Of a stretch of DNA of 5,431 nt, positions 1-5,431 are shown one piece after another (position 1 is the first letter of the stretch; each line of letters opens with the position of its first letter). The stretch spans positions 1-5,431 of the forward strand of contig JAVLBA010000114.1 in the NCBI GenBank assembly GCA_031581485.1, read 5' to 3'. The translations under genes and the position numbers were made by a program. Origin of the DNA: BM506 sp031581485. Lineage in GTDB: Bacteria > Desulfobacterota > Desulfobulbia > Desulfobulbales > SURF-16. A model generated the notes under the pieces. It was given only the letters and a program-made list of their open reading frames with translations. It did not search any database and was not told the DNA's origin.

Positions 1-86
1 AAGATTTTTCTCTCTCTGAGCCAATCTGCAGTGATTCCAAAAAACATCTCCAGCCAAATACATTTGTCGTGATGCCCCGCTTTCTC

Positions 87-115
87 TTGACCAGGGCGGC
101 CGTGTTGTAGAGAAT
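87..115 (+). promoter_or_regulatory. Candidate sigma70-type promoter of the ATPase gene
   Basis: TTGACC at 87-92 matches the -35 consensus at five of six bases. After a 17-base spacer, GAGAAT at 110-115 matches the -10 consensus at four of six, including the conserved second A and final T. Transcription would begin near 121-124, in an A+T-rich patch, leaving a leader of about 60 bases to the first possible start or about 130 to the third. This is pattern matching only; a chance match is possible. Confidence 0.35.
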
Positions 116-132
116 TGTTATTAACTATGACA

Positions 133-159
133 AGAGGCCTTCTTCGCAGGCCGGCCTTT
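133..159 (+). other. GC-rich hairpin candidate in the ATPase 5' leader
   Basis: Bases 133-139 (AGAGGCC) can pair with 153-159 (GGCCTTT) in a seven-pair stem with one G-U pair and a 13-base loop. A competing fold pairs GGCC at 136-139 with GGCC at 149-152, and 149-156 is itself the palindrome GGCCGGCC. No T-run follows, so it is not an intrinsic terminator. It lies just downstream of the promoter candidate and could shape the mRNA leader, but stems of this size are common by chance. Confidence 0.25.
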
Positions 160-181
160 CGGATGATGGCCGCCAGCACGC

Positions 182-2980
182 ATGCAGCAAGGTAAAAAAA
201 ATGGTCAGGACGGAATGGCAGGTCCTGAAAAATTAAACGTGAGAACCTCAATGGCTAAAAGAACCATCCCGCAGAGTATGGAAAAAGCATGGCACGCCCT
301 GGAGATTGACCAGGTCATGGCTGCCGTCAGCAGCGACTCCCAGGGCCTCACCAGTGAAGAAGGGGCCCGCCGCCTGGCGCGCTTCGGACCCAACATATTA
401 AGTCCGCCCAAGAAACGCTCCCCCTTTGCTCGTTTCATGATGCAGTTTCATAATGTTCTCATTTATGTCCTGCTGGGTGCCGGTCTTACAACCGCCCTCA
501 TAGGTCACTGGCTGGATGCAGGAGTGATCTTCGGGGTGGTGATCATCAACGCCCTGATCGGCTTTATTCAGGAAGGCAAGGCAGAGAGCGCTCTGGAGGC
601 AATACGGACCATGCTCTCCCAATCCGCCCTGGTTCTGCGTGATAGTAAAAGAGTGAATCTGCCCAGCCAGGCCCTGGTGCCCGGCGACCTGGTCCTTCTG
701 CAGTCAGGTGATAAGGTTCCTGCTGATCTTCGGCTTATAAAGACTAAAGAACTGCGCATTGATGAGGCGCCCCTCACCGGTGAATCCTTGTCAGTGGAAA
801 AAAAACCCTTGCCCGTCAAGGAAAAGGCAGGGGTTGGTGATCGGACATGCATGGCCTATTCAGGCACGCTGGTCACCTTTGGTCAGGGGGAGGGGCTGGT
901 GGTGGAAACCGGCGACCATACCGAAATCGGCCGCATCAATATGCTCTTGACAAAAGTCACCCCTTTGACCACCAGACTTCTTGTCCAGATCGCTGCCTTC
1001 GGCAAGATGCTGACCATGGCGATTTTGGCCCTTGCCGCTCTCACCTTTTTCTTTGGCATTTTTGTCAGAGATTACGCCCTCAGTGAGATGTTTCTGGTGG
1101 TGGTAGGGCTGGCCGTGGCCGCTATTCCGGAAGGCTTGCCCGCCATTATCACCATCACCCTGGCCATCGGGGTGCAGCGTATGGCCGGCCGGAACGCCAT
1201 TATCCGGCGACTGCCGGCGGTGGAGACCCTGGGCTCGGTAACCGTGATCTGCTCTGACAAGACCGGGACCCTGACCCGTAACGAAATGACGACCCAGACC
1301 GTGGCCTCTGCTGATCTGGTTTTCCAGGTGAGCGGCACCGGCTATGACCCCCATGGCGGCTTCGCTCTGGAGGGGGTTGATCTTGATGCGCCGGCCAGGG
1401 ATTATCCCATCTTGACGGAAATCGCCCGGGCAGGATTATTATGCAATGACTCCCAGCTCCTGGATCAGGATGGCCGCTGGGAAATTCAGGGTGATCCCAC
1501 CGAAGGGGCGCTCATTGTCCTGGCCCGGAAGGCGGGGATTGATCCCCTTTCTGAAAACAACCGCTTTCCGCGCACGGACGTTATTCCCTTTGAGTCGGAA
1601 CATCGCTTTATGGCCACGCTCCATCATGATCATGCCGGTCATGGTTTTATTTATGTCAAGGGTGCCCCTGAGCGCATCTTGGAGATGTGTGTACGTCAGC
1701 GGAGCCATGGGGAAGACCAGCCCCTGGACAGCGACTATTGGCTGACCCGGATCGACGAGATCGCCGACGACGGCCAGCGCCTGCTGGCCGTAGCCAGCAA
1801 GCCGGCAGAACCGGAGCAGCACCAGCTGCATTTTTCCCATGTCGAGTCCGGTCTCACCCTCTTGGGATTATTCGGAATCATCGACCCACCTCGTCCCGAG
1901 GCGATCGTAGCCATTACGGCCTGCCGGGCCGCTGGTATCCGGGTCAAGATGATTACCGGCGATCACGCCTTAACCGCCCGTTCCATTGGCAGCAGAATGG
2001 GCATCGGCGACGGTGGCCGCGTGGTTACCGGCGCCGAAGTTGATGCTGCTGATGATGAGCAGTTGCGGCAGCGGGCCCAGGATGTCGATGTCTTTGCCCG
2101 GGTCAGCCCGGAACATAAGCTGCGGCTGGTTCGGGCCCTGCAGGCCCATGGCGAGGTTGTAGCCATGACCGGAGATGGGGTGAATGATGCCCCGGCCCTG
2201 AAAATGGCCGATGTCGGTGTTGCCATGGGCATTAAGGGAACCGAGGTTGCCAAAGAGGCCGCTGAAATGGTGCTGGCGGATGATAATTTCGCCTCCATCG
2301 CCCAGGCCGTTGAACAGGGACGAACCGTTTATGACAATATCAAGAAGTCCATCATGTTTATCCTGCCCACCAATGGCGGCGAGGCCGGCATCATTATCGC
2401 CGCCCTGTTAATGGGTAAAATGATGCCCATTACCCCGGTCCAGATCCTCTGGATCAATATGATCACCGCCGTCACCCTGGCTCTGGCCCTGGCCTTTGAG
2501 CCGGCAGAGCAGGGGGTGATGAAACGGTCACCGCGTCACCCTGACGAGCGGCTGCTTTCCTCCTTCCTGATCTGGCGGATATGCTTTGTCTCCCTTATTC
2601 TCATCCTGGGGACCTTCGGTCTTTTCCTCTGGAACCGCTTCCATGAAATGCCCATTGCCATGGCCAGGACCGTGGCGGTGAATACCCTGGTCATGTTCGA
2701 GGTTTTTTATCTCTTGAACACCAGATATCTGACAGATTCCGTGCTTAACCGGCAAGGCCTGCTGGGCAACCGTTCCGTACTCATTGCCATTGTCCTGGTT
2801 GTGGCCGCCCAGCTCCTCTTCACCTATGCCCCACCCCTGCAACTTCTTTTCCATTCAACGTCTCTGGCCCCGGCCGACTGGGCGAGGATCATTGGGGTGG
2901 CCTTTTCGGTCTTTGTCCTGGTGGAGCTGGAAAAAGTCTTCCTCCGCGCCAGAGAAGCGCGGCAGAAAAGAGGTGGCTGA
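182..2980 (+). CDS. P2-type cation-transporting P-type ATPase (HAD-IC family)
   Basis: An inner-membrane pump that moves a cation by ATP-driven phosphorylation and dephosphorylation of an aspartate. In order: Cation_ATPase_N domain (about 35-85, with WHAL at 37-40), M1-M2 (about 92-130), actuator domain with TGES at 199-202, M3 (about 277-294), M4 with PEGLP at 316-320, phosphorylation site DKTGTLT with D359, nucleotide-binding KGAPE at 493-497, TGDH at 592-595, hinge TGDGVNDAP at 663-671, then six C-terminal membrane segments from about 723. The length and ten-segment plan fit SERCA/PMR1-like P2 ATPases. By hand alignment to SERCA, E317, N731, E734, N759, T762 and E840 match calcium ligands, but A763 stands where D800 is expected, so the ion is uncertain. 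The start is also uncertain: family members usually begin a few residues before WHAL, so ATG at 251 (residue 24) or 278 (residue 33) is likelier than 182, which lacks a good ribosome binding site; ATG 215 has AGGA four bases upstream. The stop is TGA at 2978-2980. Family certain; substrate not. Confidence 0.95.
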   Translation: MQQGKKNGQDGMAGPEKLNVRTSMAKRTIPQSMEKAWHALEIDQVMAAVSSDSQGLTSEEGARRLARFGPNILSPPKKRSPFARFMMQFHNVLIYVLLGAGLTTALIGHWLDAGVIFGVVIINALIGFIQEGKAESALEAIRTMLSQSALVLRDSKRVNLPSQALVPGDLVLLQSGDKVPADLRLIKTKELRIDEAPLTGESLSVEKKPLPVKEKAGVGDRTCMAYSGTLVTFGQGEGLVVETGDHTEIGRINMLLTKVTPLTTRLLVQIAAFGKMLTMAILALAALTFFFGIFVRDYALSEMFLVVVGLAVAAIPEGLPAIITITLAIGVQRMAGRNAIIRRLPAVETLGSVTVICSDKTGTLTRNEMTTQTVASADLVFQVSGTGYDPHGGFALEGVDLDAPARDYPILTEIARAGLLCNDSQLLDQDGRWEIQGDPTEGALIVLARKAGIDPLSENNRFPRTDVIPFESEHRFMATLHHDHAGHGFIYVKGAPERILEMCVRQRSHGEDQPLDSDYWLTRIDEIADDGQRLLAVASKPAEPEQHQLHFSHVESGLTLLGLFGIIDPPRPEAIVAITACRAAGIRVKMITGDHALTARSIGSRMGIGDGGRVVTGAEVDAADDEQLRQRAQDVDVFARVSPEHKLRLVRALQAHGEVVAMTGDGVNDAPALKMADVGVAMGIKGTEVAKEAAEMVLADDNFASIAQAVEQGRTVYDNIKKSIMFILPTNGGEAGIIIAALLMGKMMPITPVQILWINMITAVTLALALAFEPAEQGVMKRSPRHPDERLLSSFLIWRICFVSLILILGTFGLFLWNRFHEMPIAMARTVAVNTLVMFEVFYLLNTRYLTDSVLNRQGLLGNRSVLIAIVLVVAAQLLFTYAPPLQLLFHSTSLAPADWARIIGVAFSVFVLVELEKVFLRAREARQKRGG

Positions 2981-3039
2981 AAGGGCAGGCGGCCCTGGAG
3001 GATGGGGCGCCAAAAAAAAACAGGGGTGAGGCTTCAGGC

Positions 3040-3045
3040 AGGAGA
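3040..3045 (+). promoter_or_regulatory. Ribosome binding site of the candidate leader ORF
   Basis: AGGAGA lies eight bases before the ATG at 3054. It is as good a Shine-Dalgarno match as any in the window and is not needed by the phosphorylase, whose own site is about 55 bases further on. Its presence is the main reason to take the 19-codon ORF seriously. Confidence 0.45.
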
Positions 3046-3053
3046 AACCCAGG

Positions 3054-3113
3054 ATGGTAATCATGAAAAATCCCCCCAGGGGATCTAAAAAGTGCAGGGG
3101 AGATGGGATATGA
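3054..3113 (+). CDS. Candidate 19-residue leader peptide overlapping the phosphorylase start
   Basis: The ORF reads MVIMKNPPRGSKKCRGDGI and stops at TGA 3111-3113. That stop shares bases with the phosphorylase ATG at 3110-3112, giving the ATGA arrangement typical of translationally coupled genes. A good ribosome binding site (AGGAGA, 3040-3045) sits at normal spacing. The peptide is basic (K5, R9, K12, K13, R15), has one cysteine, no membrane segment, and no run of a single amino acid as in attenuator peptides. If translated, its likely role is to carry ribosomes to the phosphorylase start and to disrupt hairpin 3070-3084. I recognise no homologue; an ORF this short can arise by chance, so the call rests on the ribosome site plus the exact overlap. 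Confidence 0.35.
   Translation: MVIMKNPPRGSKKCRGDGI
3070..3084 (+). other. Small perfect hairpin inside the leader ORF
   Basis: ATCCCC at 3070-3075 is the exact reverse complement of GGGGAT at 3079-3084, with a three-base loop (CCA). No T-run follows, so it is not an intrinsic terminator. The C-run at 3072-3077 could instead pair with the G-run at 3097-3100 in the phosphorylase ribosome binding site, so alternative folds are possible. Whether this structure forms in the cell is inference. Confidence 0.35.
3096..3102 (+). promoter_or_regulatory. Ribosome binding site of the phosphorylase gene
   Basis: AGGGGAG ends seven bases before the ATG at 3110, which fixes that ATG as the start. The ATG at 3103 is in a different frame, and GTG at 3092, although in frame, would lie upstream of this site. 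The DUF3417-like region begins within about ten residues of the chosen start, as expected for the family. Confidence 0.7.
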
Positions 3114-5431
3114 ACCCGGAACGTTATCTGCCGCGAACTTTGCCACAGGCCCTTACCGGCCTGACAGAACTGGCCCTTGATATGCGCTGGAACTGGAACC
3201 ATAGCGCTGATCTCCTCTGGCGCACCGTGGATCCTGAGCTCTGGCAGGCCACGGAAGATCCCTGGCGTATTCTGGAGAGTATCTCCAGGAAGCGGCTGGA
3301 GGCCCTGGCCGCTGATCCTCCTTTTCTCCAGGAGTTGCAGCGCCAGTTGGCCCATCGCCAGGCATATCTCAGCCAATCGTCCTGGTTCCAGGAGAGGCAT
3401 GGCCATGCGGAGGTGGGAAAGGTGGCCTACTTTAGTATGGAATTCGGCTTGAGTGAGGCCCTGCCCATTTATTCAGGTGGTCTGGGGGTTCTGGCCGGCG
3501 ATTTCCTGAAGACCACCAGTGACCTGGGTATTCCCCTGGTGGGGGTGGGGCTTCTTTATCAGCAGGGCTATTTCCACCAGGCCTTTGACGTTAGTGGCGA
3601 CCAGTTGGCCTTTTTCCCGTACAACAATCCCACCATGCTGCCTGTGCTGCCCTTACAGGGCCCTGACGGGGAATGGCTGCGGGTCAGCGTTGAACTGCCG
3701 GGCCGCACTCTGCAGTTGCGGGGCTGGCTGGCCCAGGTGGGGCGCGTTCCTCTCTATCTCCTGGACAGTAACGATCTCCTCAATGCCCCGGGTGACCGGG
3801 GTATCACGGGCGAGCTTTACGGCGGCGGCACGGAAATGCGGTTGCGCCAGGAGATGGTTTTGGGCATCGGCGGCTGGCGTCTGTTGGAGGCGCTGCAGAT
3901 AGCGCCGCCGGTCTGTCATCTCAATGAAGGGCATGCCGCCTTTGTGGTGCTGGAACGCGCCCGGCGCTTCATGGCAGAGAAGGGCCAGTCATTCGCCACC
4001 TCTTTGCATGGCACCAGGGCCGGCAATCTCTTCACCACCCATACCCCGGTTGCCGCGGGTTTTGACCGTTTTTCGCCGGAGCTGATGCGGCAATATTTTT
4101 CCGCTTATGCCGGTGACCTGGGCATCTCTTTGGACGCCCTGCTGGCCCTGGGGCGTCCCCACAACGGCCATGACCGCGACTTCTTCAACATGGCCTATCT
4201 GGCCCTGCGCGGTTGCGGCAGGGTGAATGGCGTCAGCCGCCTGCACGGAGAGGTCAGCCGCCGCATTTTTGGGTCCCAGTTTCCCCGGTGGCCACGGGCG
4301 GAAGTTCCCATCAGTCATGTCACCAACGGCGTCCACGTGCCGTCGTGGGATTCAGCGGCAGCGGATGCGCTGTGGACCGCACAATGCGGCCAGGAGAGGT
4401 GGCTCAGCACCCTGGAAAACATGGAGCAGACCTGGGAAAACGTGGAGGATGAAAAATTGTGGTCCATGCGGAACCAGGCCAGACTGCCCCTTATCAAGGC
4501 GGTGCGGCAGCGGTTGGCCCATCAGAAGGCGGCCTGCGGCGGGACACAAGAAAATCATGACCAATGTCTGCAGGTCCTTGATCCTCACGCCCTGACCATC
4601 GGCTTTGCGCGGCGTTTCGCCACCTATAAGCGGCCTGGTCTGCTCCTTGCCGACCCCCAGCGTCTGACGCGCCTGCTCACCAACCTGCAATGTCCGGTGC
4701 AGCTTGTCATCGCGGGCAAGGCCCATCCCCAGGATGAAGAAGGCAGGCTCCTGGTGCGGGAGTGGAATGATTACCTGCGTCAACCAGGGCTCCGTGCACA
4801 CGGGGTCTTTCTGGAAGATTATGACATGGGGCTCGGCGCTGAACTGGTCCAGGGCGTGGATCTCTGGCTCAACACGCCGCGCCGCCCCTGGGAAGCCAGC
4901 GGCACCAGCGGCATGAAGATACTGGTTAATGGTGGTCTCAATCTCTCCGAACTGGACGGCTGGTGGGCCGAGGCCTATCAACCCGGAGTGGGCTGGGCCA
5001 TTGGCGACGGCCAGGAGCATGATGATGATCCTGCCTGGGATGCCGCGGAAGCCGAGGAATTATATACCCTCCTGGAACAGGAAGTGGTGCCGGCCTTTTA
5101 CAGGCGTGACGAGCGGGGCATCCCCACGGCCTGGGTGGCCATGATGCGGCAGAGCATGGCCCAGTTGACGGCCAGGTTTTCCGCTAATCGGATGGCCCGG
5201 GAATATACCGACGAATACTACCTGCCGGCCGCCCTCTCCTATGGACGGCGGGCAGCCGAGCAGGCGCAGGGGGCCGCTGCCCTGGCAGAATGGCACCGCT
5301 CCCTCACCCGCCACTGGCCGCAGATCCGTTTCGGGGAATGCACGGTGCAGGAATTTTCAGCGGGCAACCTCTTTCAGGTGGAGGTCTTTCTGGGCGAGCT
5401 TGCCCCGGATGCGGTGCGCGTGGAATTATAT
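3110..5431 (+). CDS. Alpha-glucan (glycogen/maltodextrin) phosphorylase, 3' end cut by window
   Basis: A cytoplasmic, pyridoxal-phosphate-dependent enzyme that cleaves alpha-1,4-glucan ends with phosphate to release glucose-1-phosphate in glycogen or maltodextrin use. The frame is open for 774 codons to the window edge. The N-terminus (about 8-90, with LALDMRWNWN) is the DUF3417 type of the short bacterial/archaeal phosphorylase branch, not the classical muscle/E. coli GlgP type. Then come FSMEFGLSE (108-116) with SGGLGVLAGD (122-131), HLNEGHAAF (270-278), THTPVAAGF (310-318), FARRFATYKRP (499-509), and EASGTSGMK ending in K603, the Schiff-base lysine. All expected active-site blocks are present and unbroken. 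The last visible residues (DAVRVELY) match the usual C-terminal region of this branch, so about 70-90 residues should lie beyond the edge. The gene follows the ATPase by 129 bases on the same strand and has its own ribosome binding site, possibly coupled to a leader ORF. Family assignment is strong; glycogen versus maltodextrin preference cannot be read from sequence. Confidence 0.95.
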   Translation, partial: MNPERYLPRTLPQALTGLTELALDMRWNWNHSADLLWRTVDPELWQATEDPWRILESISRKRLEALAADPPFLQELQRQLAHRQAYLSQSSWFQERHGHAEVGKVAYFSMEFGLSEALPIYSGGLGVLAGDFLKTTSDLGIPLVGVGLLYQQGYFHQAFDVSGDQLAFFPYNNPTMLPVLPLQGPDGEWLRVSVELPGRTLQLRGWLAQVGRVPLYLLDSNDLLNAPGDRGITGELYGGGTEMRLRQEMVLGIGGWRLLEALQIAPPVCHLNEGHAAFVVLERARRFMAEKGQSFATSLHGTRAGNLFTTHTPVAAGFDRFSPELMRQYFSAYAGDLGISLDALLALGRPHNGHDRDFFNMAYLALRGCGRVNGVSRLHGEVSRRIFGSQFPRWPRAEVPISHVTNGVHVPSWDSAAADALWTAQCGQERWLSTLENMEQTWENVEDEKLWSMRNQARLPLIKAVRQRLAHQKAACGGTQENHDQCLQVLDPHALTIGFARRFATYKRPGLLLADPQRLTRLLTNLQCPVQLVIAGKAHPQDEEGRLLVREWNDYLRQPGLRAHGVFLEDYDMGLGAELVQGVDLWLNTPRRPWEASGTSGMKILVNGGLNLSELDGWWAEAYQPGVGWAIGDGQEHDDDPAWDAAEAEELYTLLEQEVVPAFYRRDERGIPTAWVAMMRQSMAQLTARFSANRMAREYTDEYYLPAALSYGRRAAEQAQGAAALAEWHRSLTRHWPQIRFGECTVQEFSAGNLFQVEVFLGELAPDAVRVELY

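Larger units (their letters stand above)
1..181. other. Upstream non-coding region, no gene seen
   Basis: This stretch before the ATPase is richer in A+T than the genes, especially in its first 60 bases, which include a pyrimidine tract near positions 5-16. Short open stretches reach the left edge in several frames on both strands, but none has convincing protein character or a well-placed ribosome binding site, so I call no gene. The part nearest the ATPase contains a promoter candidate (about 87-115) and a hairpin (133-159), listed separately. The gene on the left cannot be identified from this window. Confidence 0.6.
2981..3109 (+). other. Intergenic spacer between ATPase and phosphorylase, no terminator seen
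   Basis: This 129-base gap contains a weak five-pair hairpin right after the ATPase stop (AGGGC 2982-2986 with GCCCT 2992-2996), a run of nine A at 3012-3020, a candidate leader ORF with its ribosome binding site, and a small perfect hairpin at 3070-3084. No stem followed by a T-run is present on the + strand, so read-through from the ATPase into the phosphorylase is plausible. I see no convincing -35/-10 pair, although an internal promoter cannot be excluded. Confidence 0.55.

Noticed and set aside
1..63. Possible divergent gene starting near 47 or 63 on the minus strand and leaving the window
   Set aside because: Only 15-21 codons are visible, two frames are equally open, and neither start has a ribosome site at proper spacing; too little to call.
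798..805. A8 run inside the ATPase gene as a frameshift or phase-variation site
   Set aside because: The frame continues normally through it as lysine codons in a conserved region after TGES; a single run of this length is unremarkable.
860..1354. A 164-codon open frame on the minus strand within the ATPase
   Set aside because: It is opposite the M3-M4 and phosphorylation-site region, is rich in His, Gly and Gln as expected of an antisense reading, and has no credible start context.
2982..2996. Hairpin after the ATPase stop as an intrinsic terminator
   Set aside because: The stem is only five pairs and is followed by a G-rich stretch and a run of A, not T, on the + strand.
3012..3050. Minus-strand terminator using the T9 complement of the A-run
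   Set aside because: The bases that would have to form the stem (3021-3050) have no strong inverted repeat, and no minus-strand gene ends here.
2855..3406. A 183-codon open frame on the minus strand crossing the ATPase end, the spacer and the phosphorylase start
   Set aside because: It opposes the well-supported phosphorylase and ATPase frames, has low-complexity proline- and glycine-rich composition with no recognisable motif, and is explained by GC-rich coding DNA on the other strand.
4352..5020. A 222-codon open frame on the minus strand within the phosphorylase
   Set aside because: It lies wholly opposite conserved phosphorylase sequence including the pyridoxal-phosphate lysine block; no domain is recognisable, so it is an antisense shadow.

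Overview
The window holds two large genes on the + strand: a complete P2-type cation-transporting P-type ATPase (932 codons from the longest start) and the first 774 codons of an alpha-glucan (glycogen/maltodextrin) phosphorylase that runs off the right edge. Coding density, GC-rich third positions and clear Shine-Dalgarno sites show a bacterium of moderately high GC. The style of both proteins would fit a Desulfobacterota-like (deltaproteobacterial) genome, but that is an impression from memory and not a demonstrated placement.

Layout: positions 1-181 hold no convincing gene. They carry a sigma70-like promoter candidate and a short GC-rich hairpin ahead of the ATPase. The ATPase shows every catalytic signature (TGES, DKTGTLT, KGAPE, TGD, TGDGVNDAP) and PEGLP in M4, so it should be an active pump. 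By hand alignment to SERCA, the M6 aspartate that bridges both calcium sites is alanine here, so calling it a calcium pump is not safe. After its stop come 129 bases with no visible intrinsic terminator. They contain a possible 19-residue leader ORF with its own good ribosome binding site, whose stop overlaps the phosphorylase start as ATGA. The phosphorylase follows, with a DUF3417-type N-terminus and the pyridoxal-phosphate lysine in place; roughly 70-90 C-terminal residues lie beyond the window.

The two genes may be co-transcribed, but they have no obvious shared pathway: one moves a cation across the membrane at the cost of ATP, the other releases glucose-1-phosphate from storage glucan in the cytoplasm. 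I see no mobile element, CRISPR array, tRNA, rRNA or evident novel system. The points most worth a second look are the altered ion site of the ATPase and the small coupled leader ORF with possible competing RNA pairings in front of the phosphorylase.
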